NCBI GenBank assembly: GCA_001600635.1
Contig: BCKL01000009.1
Span: 1-64,000, forward strand
DNA length: 64,000 nt
Origin: Leucosporidium creatinivorum
Lineage: Eukaryota; Basidiomycota; Microbotryomycetes; Leucosporidiales; Leucosporidiaceae
Direction of reading: 5' to 3'
This document shows, piece after piece, positions 10,323 to 22,346 of the stretch (position 1 is the stretch's first letter; every line of letters begins with the position of its first letter). The notes below the pieces were generated by a model that was given only the letters and a program-made list of their open reading frames with translations, had not been told where the DNA came from and did not search any database. The translations under genes and the position numbers were made by a program.

Positions 10323-13300
10323 CTACAGACCCCACTCGGCGAGCTTCTTCGTGCCGACCTCCCCAACGAGCACTCTCAGCCTCTGCTTCCTCGCCCCCCA
10401 TGCCGCTCCATCACTACTCCAGCACGCCTCTCCAATCTTCAGCTCGTCACCTTCCTCCTGCGCCTGCTCGTATGCCAGCATCCTCCTGACCACCTCCTCG
10501 CTTCCCTGCCCGACAATCGCTCCCGCCAGCTTCTTCGCCATCGGCTCTGAGCCCTCCTCGTCGAACAGTGCCGCCGAGACATGGTGCACCGCGAGGAGCT
10601 CGAGGAAACCGGTACCGCTATCCACCTTGCGCGAAACGAGGGCGTCGCCATAAGCTCCGAGCAGCGACTCGTTGCGCTCCTTCGGCGAGAGGTAGCTGGC
10701 GAGAGCGCCTTCTCCCATTCGGTCCACGATGACTTGATCGACGGGGAAGCGGAGCATGCGAAGGAGGTGCGAGTAGTCGATCCAGAGGAGCTTGCGGTAG
10801 TCGACGGGGTAGGACATGGCGAGAGAGGGGAGAAGGACGAGGCCGAAGAGAGGGTGGGAGAGGGAGATGGAGTCGTAGAGGCCGACGAGGTCGGTGTAAA
10901 GTTGGTAGAAGGGTGCCGAGGAGATGAGGGAAGAGACGCCCTCGATGGTCTCGGCGGAAGTGCGAGTGTCGGCAAGGAGTCGCTGAGGACCTTGCGAAGC
11001 GACGAGGAGAGGCTCGAGGAGGGCTTCCATCGACGCCTGTACTCCATCATCGCGGAAGAGATCCGATTCGGCGCCTGCTGTACCGCTCGTAGTGTTGTCC
11101 TTCTCGAGCATAAAGACCTTGATGAGGTCGTAGACGAGGAGGGGTGCGCGAACCGACGGTCCCGCCTCGAAAACAAGCCTCATCAGAGCCAGCGAGCTCC
11201 TCAAGATCTCCAACTCGGTATGATCCCATCCCTGGGGCAGCTGCTTGAAGACGGGCGACGATCCCGAGCGAAGAAGCTCGTTGAGAGCGACCAGCGGCCA
11301 ATCCTCGGCGAGCAATGGCTCGCGGCGGGCGAAGGGATGCAGTGAGGCGGTGAGCTTGAGGTCACGGGATCTGGGGTGAAGAGGTCCGACGACTCGGCCT
11401 CCGGAAGCGGTGACGATGGCGAAGGTGAAGAATGGGCGGAGGAGGGAGGCCGCCTGTAGGGCGGGGAGCTCGAGCTTGGCGTCAAGGGAGGTAAGGAGGG
11501 ATGTCGAAGAGCTGGTGGAAGCGGCCTTGACGACCCAGTCGACGAGATCTCGCGCGGCGACCTCGTCTCCTGCTCGGAGGCGAAGGATAACTTGGAGGGT
11601 GCGAGTGAGGCGGGTGGAGGGGTCGGCGAGTGAGGGAAGGAGGGCGACTAGAAGGGAAGAAGCCCGCCAGCTGGATGCCGCTTGCAGGTTGGCAAAGACG
11701 GGGTCGACGATGGATGATTCGAGGGTGAAGAGAGCGGGAGTCGGAGGGTTGGCTTCTTCCTCGTAAGCGGCGGAGAGTTGGAGGGCAGAGAGGACGAGAG
11801 AGGCATCCTGGTCGATATCTTGAGGAGTTGTTGAGGCGGAGGAGAGGCGATGGAGCGCTGCTCGAACGACGACCATCGCCGTACCCCCTTGCTCGAACTC
11901 GGCGCCGAGCGACTCCTTCACCCACTCCCTCTGCTTCTCGCCCCTCCAGCTCTGGTTGACCTTGCTCCCTTCCAACCAAGCCCCCAGCAGCTCCCAAGCC
12001 TTCGTCAGTACCACCCCTCTTCCCGCTCCGCCCTCCTGCCTCCACGCCCACCGACTCGCATCCATCGCCGACTGCCCCCAATCCTCAACATGTGTCCACA
12101 GGATATCATGCTCCGTCACATGAGGGTTGACCGCCGCCGTCGTCCAGATGGTGAGGAGCGAGAACCACCTCTCCACCAGGTCGATCTCCTCCTTCTCCAA
12201 CGCGGTCCTCTCTCCGACAAAGTAGCTCCTGACCCTCTCCTGCACCGCATCCAGCACACTCGCCCCCTTCGTCCGCATACTCGTTCCAATTCCATACCTC
12301 CCCAGCACCTCCCACAGCTCGAACGTCACTGCGACAAGCTGATAGCCGAGCCGGCGCTCCTCGCCCTCGAGCTCCCACGGCGGGATGCTGAGGAAACGGA
12401 GGGGCGGTTCTGCGAGCTTGCGGTCGAAGATGGCTTTGGCGGTATCGCGGGAGGAGCGAGCGAGGTTGGCGAGGAAGGTGAGGGCTGAGGGGGAGGGAGC
12501 TGAGGTGGAGTGGTCGGCGGAGGAGGAAGGTGAGGATGGAGGCCACGAGCGAGCGACGAAACGCTTCGATACGGCTTCGAGAAGGTTTGGGGTGCTGACG
12601 AAAAGCTCGATCTCGGTGGACTTGGTCGCGGTGTGAGTGGTGGCGAGCTCGAGGATGGAGGTGAGGAGGGTGAGGATTTGAGAGAGAGAAGATGGCGGGA
12701 GAGTCGCGCTGGCGAGGTGCTGGGAGAGCGGAGGAAGAGGTGTACTGGAGAGGAAGGAGGAGAGAATGGTCGGAGGCAGCTCGGCGCCCGGAGCGAGGGA
12801 GACCGTTGGCGTAGGCGAAGCGACCTCTGCGGCAAAGAGGTCGGCGAGTAGGGTAATCGAAGCACTAGCTGCGCCTGCGTTGCTGTCCCTTAATCCGTAG
12901 CCTGCCTTCTGCGCCGCGTCGAGGCGATGCTGGCTCCACACCTTTGCGCCGAGGGCCTCCGAATTAGCCTCGGCGTGGGAGAGGATGCGGCCGAGGACGA
13001 GAAGGGAGGTCGATCGCTGAGAGGGTACGGAGGAGGATGCGAGGGACAGGAGGGACGGAATGGTGAAATTGGTGGAAGAGGAGACGTGATGCGAAGTCGA
13101 GGCAGCGGGAGCGACGTCCTGCGCCGAAGCCGGCAGGAGAACGCCTTGGAGATCGAAGGCGTGCGCTGACGGAGAGTCGGATGTGGCCGCGGAGGTAGTA
13201 GGGGGCGCCTTCATCCAGTCAAGGTTGGGGTTTGACGGCTCGTCGGGGAAGAAGTGGCGCCGAATGTACTCGGGGCTTCCCTCCTCCTCGTCCTCCTGCG

Positions 13301-14219
13301 CGACTTCCTTCTCCTTTTCCTTGCGTGACGGCGCTACTGGTGCACCCTCTGGTGCCGGTCTTCGTTTCGGGGCGGCTGGCTGCTGCTGCTCCTCGACCTT
13401 CTTCCTACCCCTTGCCTCGAGCATCCTGAGGATCCCCTCACTCAGCCCCATGCTCTCCCTGATCTGCCGCTGCTCCTCCAGGATCTCGGCTTCCGTCATT
13501 CCTCTCAGCACGTTATCGTTTTCAGCTGATACAGAAGCGAGGAGGCCGGGAACGGATTGAGGGTCGGCGAGCGAAGGAGAGTCGGCGTGGAAAGGCGCTG
13601 CTGGTGGGGCGACGGGGGGTGCTGAAGGCTTGCGAGGAAACATGAGATGGGAAGAGCCGGGGAAGCCCGTTGCTGCTTGACGTTCGGCGAGAGGCGAAGG
13701 GGTGGAAGGGCCGGGAGCGGAGGGAGGAAGGGGAGGAGCGGCGTTGCTGCGTTCAAACACCTCGCCGACAAGCTTGGGCATGTTGGAGGCGTTGCTGGGA
13801 GCTTCATGCTCGCCATCCAAGTCGAGCTCGAAGCGTTCCGTCCCTCGACTAGCCGCTGCTGCTGCCTCAGCTGCCGCTCGTTCGGCTGCTTCTCTCTCGC
13901 GCTGCAGGGCGAAGCGAGACTTGGCTTTGGGCTTGGGGGCAGCAGGAGCGGGAGCTTCTTCTTCTTGAGCAGCTTTTGGAGGTGTAGGGATGATGGGAAT
14001 GGGTGCTACACGAGGCAAAAGGTCAGCTTTACTCGCCTAAGTCAGCAGCTCGCCGCGAAGCTGCAACTCACGTGGAGTTGAAGTGGACAGGATCGTCGGC
14101 GGCCTAGCCCTGGTGACAGATACAGCAGGTTTGGCTCCTTCTTCCAGCTCGGGAAAGGCGAGCTGCTCGTAGTCGTCGGCCAGATCTCGCAGAGAAGGGC
14201 GAACGCGCTGCCGGTCCAT
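10323..14219 (-). CDS. RBA50: RPAP1 / Rba50, RNA polymerase II assembly factor
   Basis: Cytoplasmic and nuclear factor needed for assembly and import of RNA polymerase II. Two exons: 14219-14072 and 14005-10323, 1,276 residues. The N-terminal exon reads MDRQRVRPSLRDLADDYEQL. The RPAP1 N-terminal signature (TEAEILEEQRQIRESMG, then LSEGILRMLEARG) and a later DLQGVLLP, similar to the RPAP1 C-domain start, are present. The remainder is a long helical-repeat region. The stop at 10323 gives a short tail ending KKLAEWGL. It is divergent from ACR3. The family call rests on motifs only. Confidence 0.82.
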
Positions 14220-14884
14220 CTGTAGATCATTTTGATGAGCTCTCGACGGCAGGGTAAAATGCTACTGCTACTTACTGTGTGTGGGTTCTCTGTAGCGCTT
14301 GCTAGAACCGAGACGAAACGAGCGAAGAAGACGGAGGACGAGCTGTATCGCGCGAGTTCGACGAGAGGTTGCAGAGCAGACTTCGGCGATGCAGAGTCCG
14401 AGACGTTTAGCAGAGCTCTGAGATTGAGCTACAGCAGAAGCTTCCTCTGCCCGAGCTTTGTCGTCAGAGCAACCCCTAGCCAGGCCTCAGCTCAGCTCCG
14501 CCGAGCGCTCCTCGACTGCCCAGCTCGCCAAGTCATGCTTCGATGGAGCAGCAGAGTTGCTCTGAGGTGCTGTTCTACATCGCTGGATACTGTCCGACCT
14601 CCTTGGTACAGCTCGGCGGCTCTCAGAGGCAAAGGCCATCTCCGCCGAGCAGCTCTCGCCCAAGGTGGCTCGCCAACCTCCGAAGGGCTGCTCGGCTCCA
14701 GCTTGCGAGCTGCGCACGTTCCACGTTCATATCGAACAACTCGTAACCCTCGGCCCGCCTTTCGTGGATTGGAAATGTCCAAGTCGCGCGCCTCGCCTTC
14801 GCACTCTTCCAATTCGAAATCAGACGAGCCACTCTTTCTTTCCTGCTTCTCTCCTCTGTTCAGGCTCTGACTGCTTGGATAAAG
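14220..14884. promoter_or_regulatory. Divergent promoter region, RPAP1/ACR3
   Basis: 665 bases between two divergent ATGs. It is full of GAGCTC, CAGAGC and CTCGGCG words, but no ORF with an ATG and no splice pattern was found. It should drive both genes, and any arsenic-responsive control of ACR3 would be here. Confidence 0.6.
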
Positions 14885-16860
14885 ATGCTGTTCGGTAAAG
14901 GTGAGTGTTGCATGCTTTCTGCTTATAAGCTGCTGTAGCTCATCAAGCCTCCCTCGCTTCCCGCTCGCCTCACTGCCAGGCAAGGACGTCGAGACGCAGT
15001 CTCACACGAGCGGCGAAGCACCAGCACCTCATGCAGAGGCTACAACAACCGGTGAGCAACATGGTATATCATGCTAGAACTCCCCGCTGACCTGCATCTT
15101 GTTATCAGTCCCTACGATCAAGAGGTGAGCCTCCCCGTCGCATTCCTCCGCCCTGCCCTTCTCGCCTTCGAAGCTGACTTGCCGCCATTCTCTGTACTCT
15201 CTACCACCCCCGCTTGCTGTTCTTTCCGTGTTTGCTCTACGCCCCATTCTCCTGCTGCGATCATGCTACAGGTTGAAGCTACTGGACCAGCTGCTCGCCC
15301 TCTGGATCTTTCTCGCCATGGCCATTGGGATCATCCTTGGCAACTTCACCGACGCCGACGTTGTGCTGGAGAAGGTCAAGTTTGTGGAGGTCTCCCTGCC
15401 TCTAGGTGAGTCTGCGCTGTCACCCTGACAGCCAGCTCGGCATTCACCTCGGCGCCACCTCGCCGATCCCTTCTTCCAGAGCTAACCCACTCTCACTTGC
15501 TACAGCCATCGCTTTAATCGTCATGATGTGGCCCATCCTATGCCGCGTCTCTCCCACCTCCCTCATCAAGCTCTTCTCGGGCCGACGAATCTGGCAGCAC
15601 CTCGCCTTCTCGCTCGTCGTCAACTGGATCTTTGCCCCGCTCTTGATGTTTGCTCTTTCGTGGGCCTTCCTTCCCGACAAGGAGGAGCTCAGACAAGGTC
15701 TTATCCTGGTGGGATTGGCGAGGTGTATTGCCATGGTGAGCCTCGCTCGGCGATTCCGGTGGCGAGGATTCGGCTGACGATTTGTCGACTAGGTACTCGT
15801 ATGGACCGACATCGCTGGAGGAGATAGCGACTGTACGTATTGCTCTCACAGAACAGCCTTCGCCGAGCTGACCTTGCCTCCCTTCGCAGACTGCGCCGTG
15901 CTCGTCGCCTTCAACTCGATTCTCCAAATCGTCCTCTACTCGCCTTTCGCCATCCTCTACATTGACAAGCTCTCGCCCAACTCAGCGGACCACGTCCACG
16001 TCTCCTACACGACCGTCGCTCGTAGCGTGGCCGCTTTCCTCGGTGAGTTGACTTCGGTCGTCGCGCTCGGTCGGGGTCGGCGAAGCTGACCCTCTCATAC
16101 TCTACATAGGCATCCCTCTCGCCCTCGCACTCGTCACGAGGGGCTCCTTCGTCCTCATCAAGGCGCAAAAGTTCTACCAGACCAAGTTTCTCCCCGCCAT
16201 CGCCCCGCTTTCCCTCATCGCCTTGATCTTCACCACCATCATCATCTTCGCTGGTCAAGGAAAGCAGGTGAGTCGACATTTATTGCACCTCCCTCTTCGC
16301 GACGTCTGCTTCCCGTCTCCCCGACCTCGCTCCCCCTTCGCCGAGCATGAAGCTGACCCTCTTCTCTCTCAAGGTCGTCTCCTCTATCACCGACGTCCTC
16401 CGAGTCATCGCCCCTCTCCTCGTCTACTTCCTCATCATGTTCTTCATTGTGCTCTGGATATGCAGCAAAGCAGGCGTGAGCTACGGGCGGAGCGCTACTC
16501 AGGCCTTCACCGGCGCGAGCAACAACTTCGAGGTGAGTTCCTGTCATCACACCTTCGTTTCGGCTCTGAGCGCTAACGTCTTTGCTATCTGACAGCTCGC
16601 CATCGCTGTGGCCGTCTCAGCCTACGGAGGAGACAGCAAGCAAGCTCTCGCCGCAACGGTCGGCCCTCTTGTCGAGTGAGCTTATTCTCCCTCCTCGACC
16701 TCTAGAGCTGCTCGCTGACCATTCTCTCTTCAATAGAGTGCCCGTCCTCCTCGGCCTCTCCTACGCCCTAGTCTGGTACCGCCGCCGAGTCAGCTGGGAT
16801 GTCGACCCCTCGGTCGCCGAGCAGATCAAGGCCAAACCAGTCGGATTGGCGGCTGTTTAA
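14885..16860 (+). CDS. ACR3: Arsenite permease Acr3
   Basis: Plasma-membrane As(III)/H+ antiporter of the BASS superfamily that confers arsenic tolerance. Eleven exons: 14885-14900, 14980-15051, 15109-15124, 15272-15405, 15506-15735, 15793-15832, 15890-16042, 16110-16267, 16374-16532, 16596-16675, 16737-16860; 393 residues, the usual length. About ten membrane helices are visible. Acr3 hallmarks include MMWPILCRV, the cysteine-bearing LARCIAMVLVWTDIAGGD, YCAVLVAFNSILQ and TGASNNFELAIAVA. Two 16-nt exons encode parts of the hydrophilic N-terminus. No arsenate reductase or regulator gene lies beside it. The ATG at 14885 is chosen because it opens exon 1 just before a standard donor. Confidence 0.95.
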
Positions 16861-17251
16861 TCGCTTGCAATATTGGGTCATATTCAGGATACTGTGTAGA
16901 TTTGTGCTGTTGTAATGCGGTGTCAAGCCGCCTGATATCGACTGGGCCACGGTCAGGCGACCGAACTCGACGAAGCGATCGCCGAGCGTATGGCCGGTCA
17001 ATTCTCGACACCACCTACAGCGCCTCGTTTGCTCGAGGAGCATGTGCTCGAACACAGCTTCTTTCGTCGCATCCACTTCACGCTCAGAACAGCTCGCAAG
17101 CCCACTTGGCCCTCCACCAAGCTCGCCTCCACCCCCTCCACTCTTAATCAGCCAGCCTCCAACGATCCCTCGAGTCAGTTCCGTCTCCATCTGACGTCTC
17201 TGAGCTGCTTCTCTTGCTTCTACCTCTCACTTGCAAGAGTACCGGAATCAA
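16861..17251. other. Intergenic region, ACR3/F-box gene
   Basis: Includes a short AT-richer 3' UTR stretch right after the ACR3 stop and the F-box promoter. No gene or repeat found. Confidence 0.5.
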
Positions 17252-18290
17252 ATGGGAGCTTCACCTCTCACGAAGATCATGCACCTCGTCAAACTCAAGC
17301 AGCGATCCCTGAGCGCCGAGAAACAACGGGAGGCTTTCAACGGGTGAGTTTGGAGATCTCTCACCTGGAGTACCTCGCTTCGCAAAACTCACTCCCCCAC
17401 ACAACAGCAATCCCGACCTCCCCACCGAGCTCATCCTCTACATTTTCCACCTCACCCTCTCCTCGTCCGAATCCAATGACTGCACTCGGCGCTCTCTCCT
17501 CGCCGTGCTGTCCCGTCTCTGCCGCTCCTCCCATTCCTGGGCTGCACCTCTTCTCTACTCTTCTCCATCCATCGACTCTTCACACCGACTGGACCTCTTC
17601 CGCCGCACCATCAAGCGCTCTCCTTTTCTCGCCGAGCGAGTCCAGCTCCTCCGACTCGACGGCTTGAGCAGAGGAGGGCATGGCGATATTGCAGGCTATC
17701 GGCGGAAGATGACGCATAGATTACCGGGGATCCTGAAGCGTTGTAAGAGGTTGAAGGAGGTCGAGCTCGTGCACTGTGTGGTGTTTGACTTGGACGACTT
17801 CAAGGGTGCCGAAGGTCAGTCTTGCGAGCTCAGTCTTACTTCTCTCAGACAACTGACCACCTCGGCTTCAGCAGGTATCACTCACCTTACCCTCAGCAAC
17901 ACTCTCGTCTCCCCACGCGCGACCAACCTCCCCACCCATCCTCTCCTCCCCTCCATCACTTCCCTCACCCTCCACTCCGCCCAATTCTCCACCGCAACCG
18001 CTCCCTACCTACTCTCCTCCCACCATTTGCCTTCCCTCACTTCCCTCACTCTGAACGGATGCAGCTTGGTCTCGGACCCCTACACCTTACGCAAGCTCGG
18101 TCCGTTCGAGTGGCAGGAGAAAGGAACGAGGAAGCTGCTCGGTGGCTTGGAGGAGCTGAGGATTGGGGGCGTGGGGGGTGGGCTGGATGCGAGGGATACG
18201 TGGAGGGTAGAGAGGCAGGTCTTGAGGAGTTGTAAGGAGTTGAAGAGGGTGGAACTGCCGGAGGGCATGGCAGGCTCGGCCATGGGCTGA
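17252..18290 (+). CDS. F-box-like / leucine-rich protein (parent copy)
   Basis: Three exons: 17252-17343, 17408-17814, 17872-18290; 305 residues. After a short basic leader, exon 2 opens with NPDLPTELILYIFHLTL, an F-box-like segment (about residues 31-70), then leucine-rich stretches (VQLLRLDGL, LKEVELVHC, ITSLTLHSA, LTSLTLNGC). The likely role is a substrate adaptor for an SCF ubiquitin ligase; the target is unknown. The second intron carries the branch site ctgac. Most of exon 2 through exon 3 reappears on the opposite strand near 47 kb as a degraded copy, with about 140 bases identical by eye, so the duplication is recent. The ATG at 17252 was chosen because the next in-frame ATG (KIMHLV) would shorten the leader only slightly. 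Confidence 0.78.
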
Positions 18291-18764
18291 AGCGCCGAAG
18301 GCGAGGAGGGAGCAGAGCTGTGGACAGCGATGCTAAGCCACCGCATCCTGTACATAGAGGTTGATAGCTACAGCTTAATCAAAGAGCCACGATCTTCGCA
18401 CGTCTCCTCGCCCGGCAGAAACCATCTTGCCTCGTCGCCGACAAAGGACTGCGCAAGCTTCTCCGTCTCGCCAAGGCAACATTGACTGCAGCCACTCAAG
18501 CCGAGTATACTTCCCCCATTATCACCCTTGAAGGTTTTACATAGCGGTCTGACGCTCTGTGTAGCTTCCGCTCTCACTCTCGGCGCTCTGCCCTCTTTCT
18601 CTTTCTCTCTCGCTCTCTTTCTCTCTCGCTCGCGCTGGCCTACGAAGGAGCAGCATACACCGCCTCGCGTTACCAACAACATGCAAGCTACAGCTCGCGC
18701 CACACCGAGACTATCCAAAACATTTACGCCGCCAGGAGCATCTAAACCTCTTGCCCTCCCCTGC
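18291..18764. other. Convergent gap with pyrimidine microsatellite
   Basis: Convergent 3' region of two F-box/LRR genes. A CTTT/CTCT tract covers about 18591-18633. No gene found. Confidence 0.6.
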
Positions 18765-20000
18765 TCAGCGCCGAGGCGAGCCACCCCGCTCCGCCAACCC
18801 AGCCACCATCCTGATGAACCTCCTCACATCCTCCTCACTCTCACTCTCCAGCAATACTACACTGGCTCTCACCTCCACTTTGTCCCATCCTTGCCTGCTC
18901 TCGAGACCGTCAATTTGGCGGCGAGTGAGGCGGTCGTTGCCTACCAAATTCAGGCTCCGCAACGAAGGCGACGGCTGGAGGGAGGAGAGGATGGAGGGAG
19001 AGAGAGATGCGTGGGATAGGTCGAGAGATTGGAGAGTCGGTGGGAGAGAAGAGAGGAATGAGGCGAGTGAGGAAGAGGGGAGATGAGGAAGGGAGGAGAG
19101 ATTGAGGTCCTGGAGCTTTGGGAAGGGCGTTGGTTGGGGCTTGGCGGTCGCGAGTTCCTCCAGTTCGAAAAACCCCGAGTCGTCCGACCCTGTTGGCGAT
19201 CCTGCTAGCTTGACCAACTCATCGTCGTCCTGCTCCTGCACCAGCTCGGCGCAAGCGCACCCAGAAGGCAAGCTCTCCAGCCCACTCCAACTGAGATCCA
19301 CGGTCCTCGCACTGGACAGTACACCCGCCAACCACTGCCCATCTCTAATTCCTCTACATCCCTTGACTCTCAGCTCCTTGACACCCTCCAACGCGCCCGC
19401 CTCCGCGAGCAGGACGAGCTCTTCGTCTCTTGTGGCTGAGAAGCTCAGGTCGAGGAGGGTGAGGCGTGGTGTGAGAGAGGGTAGGAAGTGTTGTAGAGTG
19501 GGGAGAGGGAAGGAGCGGAGAGAGAGTGATTGAGTGCCGGTTAAGAGGGAGGGGAGGAGGGCAAGGAGCTCGGTGGGAGGGGAGGGGGTGGAGGAGAGGT
19601 GGATTGTGGTGTAGAGATGTGGGGAGGTGAGGAGGGCGAGAAACTGGTGTATGATAGAGCTGGCAGTCAGCGCCGGGCAGCAGAGGAAGAAAGCAGGACG
19701 GACCGAGCGATCCAGCCGTTTGAGTCGGAGGAGGCAGTCGAGAGGGAGGAAGGATAGGATACGCTCGATGATCTCTAGTGGGGTGGACTCGAAGGGTCGG
19801 AACTCGCTCGAGGGGCTGCTGAGAGCTGTAGGCAGATAGGAGAGCCAGCCAGCCTTTGTTTGGACGCCAGTGCGAAGCTCCGAGTCGGGGTTGCTGTTGC
19901 GGTCGGTTGAGCTGGGAGCGTGGGAGATGGGGCGAGAAAGGTTGTAGCTTGATGTACTAGGATGAAGCTGCAGCTGCTGATGTAGAGCGGAGGGAGCCAT
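18765..20000 (-). CDS. F-box / leucine-rich repeat protein
   Basis: Single-exon gene, 411 residues from the ATG at 20000 (MAPSALHQQ). The frame stays open upstream but has no ATG there. An F-box lies at about residues 67-110 (STPLEIIERILSFLPLDCLLRLKRL), followed by leucine-rich repeats (TQSLSLRSF, LTLLDLSFS, VKELRVKGC, ARTVDLSWS, LQDLNLSSL, LQSLDLSHA, LRSLNLVGN). This is the standard plan of an SCF substrate receptor. An acidic insert (QEQDDDE) separates repeats. It faces the other F-box gene tail to tail but is not an obvious copy of it. Substrate unknown. Confidence 0.8.
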   Translation of the reverse strand: MAPSALHQQLQLHPSTSSYNLSRPISHAPSSTDRNSNPDSELRTGVQTKAGWLSYLPTALSSPSSEFRPFESTPLEIIERILSFLPLDCLLRLKRLDRSVRPAFFLCCPALTASSIIHQFLALLTSPHLYTTIHLSSTPSPPTELLALLPSLLTGTQSLSLRSFPLPTLQHFLPSLTPRLTLLDLSFSATRDEELVLLAEAGALEGVKELRVKGCRGIRDGQWLAGVLSSARTVDLSWSGLESLPSGCACAELVQEQDDDELVKLAGSPTGSDDSGFFELEELATAKPQPTPFPKLQDLNLSSLPHLPSSSLASFLSSLPPTLQSLDLSHASLSPSILSSLQPSPSLRSLNLVGNDRLTRRQIDGLESRQGWDKVEVRASVVLLESESEEDVRRFIRMVAGLAERGGSPRR

Positions 20001-20682
20001 TAGAGCCGAGTCGTCTTGAGCGTGGGTGGGGGAGGCGAGCACGAGCAGCAGAACAGAACAGCGAGTTGGGTGAGCTGGGTGAGCTGGGGCGAGGGTAAAA
20101 ACTGTAGGACTATGTGTCTCACCTTGACGCTCTGCTGTACTGGACACTGCTCTGTAGTTGTAGTTGAATCCAATGCAGCGGATTCAGTAAACGAGGTCAA
20201 GAGACGTCACGAGCGGAGCCGAGTTGCCTTGGCGGGCGATTGATGAGGGGTCACAGCTCGGCGGTCACTTCAGATTGGGCTGCAGATCGCTCTACAGCTT
20301 CATATCCTGCTGCCTTACCTCACCAGACACCCCTGCTGACTCTGTTGGCTGCCATTCAGCAAGTTGCCAAAGCGGCTCGTGGTCCGCCTCAGCAAGCCAG
20401 CAAGCCTGAGCCTGAGCCTGAGCTCAGCCTGCCAGCTCTCTTTCGTTCTGACCAAAGCAGCTCGAATCGAATCGCCTACAAAAGCCAGCTCTCAGCATCG
20501 TGGCTTCTCCTGCTCCTTCTGCTACTACAGCTACTACAGCAGCACACCGCAGTCGAACCCTCTCCCTCTTCGCTCTCCTCCTGCTCAGCTTGGCCGTCCT
20601 CTTCGCCCCCAGCCCCAGCCCCAGCCCCAGCCCCTTCAACACCACAGCAGCAGCATCACCACCTGTCAGCAACAGTAACAAC
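20001..20682. promoter_or_regulatory. Divergent region, F-box/LRR and pirin
   Basis: Holds a GAGCCT repeat at 20404-20423 and a CCCCAG repeat at 20605-20634. The pirin frame stays open upstream of its ATG for about 61 codons and would encode a hydrophobic segment, but it has no ATG. Confidence 0.6.
20605..20634. repeat. CCCCAG tandem repeat
   Basis: Four to five copies of CCCCAG about 50 bases before the pirin start codon; in the pirin frame it would read as Pro-Ser repeats. Confidence 0.85.
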
Positions 20683-22346
20683 ATGTCCGCCACCCGCGTC
20701 TCCCGCTCTGTAGTCCAATCCGTCCTCTCCCGCGAGACTCCAGAAGGAGCAGGAGCTGTAGTGAGGAGGTCTATCGGAACGTGAGTCGGTCTTGTCTTGT
20801 CTGCTCTCTGGGAGCCTGGAGAAGGCATGGCTGCTCTGCTGGATGCTCTCGAGCGAGCGCAGAGTGATGCAGGAGAGACGAGCTGACCCGACCCTCTACC
20901 CCTCGCCGAACATGTACAGCGCCGCCCTTCGCAACTTTACTCCCTTCCTCATGCTCGACCATTTCAACGTGTGTATCAGCTTCCTTCCTCCTGTCTCCTT
21001 CATCCTCCTCTCTTTCTCTCCATGTCCCCTTCCCGCTCCCTCGCTGCTCGGCGCCCCACTGACCCACCTTCCCCTCTCGCTCGCTCTCTCGAATCGAACA
21101 GGTCGCCCCCGGCGCAGGCTTCCCCGACCACCCTCATCGCGGGATGACTACCCTTACGTACATGCTCACGGGCGAGTTTCAGCATGAGGACTTCAAGGGA
21201 CACAAGGGTGAGTTCTTGAGGTCAGCGTTCAGCGAACAGGTGAGATTAGCAAGCTGACAAAAGTGAGGGTCGACAGGAAATATCGGGCCGGGTGATTTGC
21301 AGTTCATGGTGAGTAGAAACGTCGGTGATCACGGTGGCTTCAAAGCCCGAGTTTAGGATCGCCGAGCTGACCTCTTTCTTCCCTGCTTCTCTCCTCTCGC
21401 TTTCAATCGCTCAGATCGCCGGCAAAGGCATCGTCCGTCTCCTTCCCTCCTCTTTCCCTCCCCCTCCTCCCTCCCTCACCTGCTAATGCGTGTCCCTCCC
21501 CTACAGATGCACGCCGAAATGCCGATCCACCGTCCCGGGGGTGACAACCCCACGGGCCTACAACTATGGATCGACCTCCCCTCGGCGCACAAGCTCACTG
21601 CACCAACTTATCAAGAACTTAAGGCCTCGGAGATCCCCAGCGCCCACCCCAGCCCCAATGTCGAGGTCAAGGTCATCTGCGGCACGGCGCAGGGAAGTGA
21701 GGAGGAGGGAGCGGTGAGTAGCCCCGTCCGTCCGCTGGGCGGGTGCTGGTTCTTTGATGTGAGGTTTGGAAAGGAGGGGGAGAAGTTCTGGCAGGCGATT
21801 CCGAAGGGGTGGAACGCTTTCGTACGTCTCCTTTTTCCCTTCCTCCTTCCTTCTCCCCCACTAACACCTCGCCGCAGACCTACATCCTCGAAGGCTCCGT
21901 CGCTCACGGTTCCGGCGAGGGCTCAGCTCTGCCGATCAAGACTTACCACACTTCGGTGCTCTCCTCCAACGATGGGGAGGAGGGAATCGAGTTGACCAGT
22001 GTAGGAGGGAAGGCGAGGATCGTCGTCGTCGCCGGAGAACCGCTGGAGCAGGAGATCGTGCAGCATGGTGCGTTCCCTTCCGACTCTATCCCCTCTTCTT
22101 TCTTTAGCCCGAGCCGAGCTGATGTAGGAGTATTGATGGAACAGGACCCTTCGTTATGGACTCGCGCGTGGGTATTCAACGTGCGTTCCAGGATTATCAG
22201 ATGGGTGTTAATGGGTTTGAGGGGGCGCATGAATGGAAGAGTGAGATTGGGAGGAAGGTGAGTTCGAATTGAGCGCCGAAGGGGAGTCGAAGAAGGAGGT
22301 TGGGGCGAGAGCTGACCCACGCTTGGGGATTTCGCAGATGATGTAA
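20683..22346 (+). CDS. PRN1: Pirin (bicupin metalloprotein)
   Basis: Fe-binding bicupin protein, a nuclear transcription cofactor in animals and a quercetinase in some members. Nine exons: 20683-20780, 20920-20968, 21102-21207, 21277-21308, 21415-21432, 21507-21821, 21878-22067, 22145-22257, 22338-22346; 309 residues. The four metal ligands of human pirin have equivalents: His59 and His61 in PDHPHRG, His103 and Glu105 in MHAEMP. The second cupin carries YILEGSVAHGSG. One internal exon is 18 nt and the last is 9 nt (Met-Met-stop). The pirin C-terminal motif GPFVMDSRVGIQRAFQDYQ is split by the intron at 22068-22144. The donor at 21433 is gtccgt. Confidence 0.93.

Noticed and set aside
14232-14870. 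212-codon open frame in the RPAP1/ACR3 gap
   Set aside because: It lacks an ATG at its start and has no recognisable domain; the region is better read as a divergent promoter.
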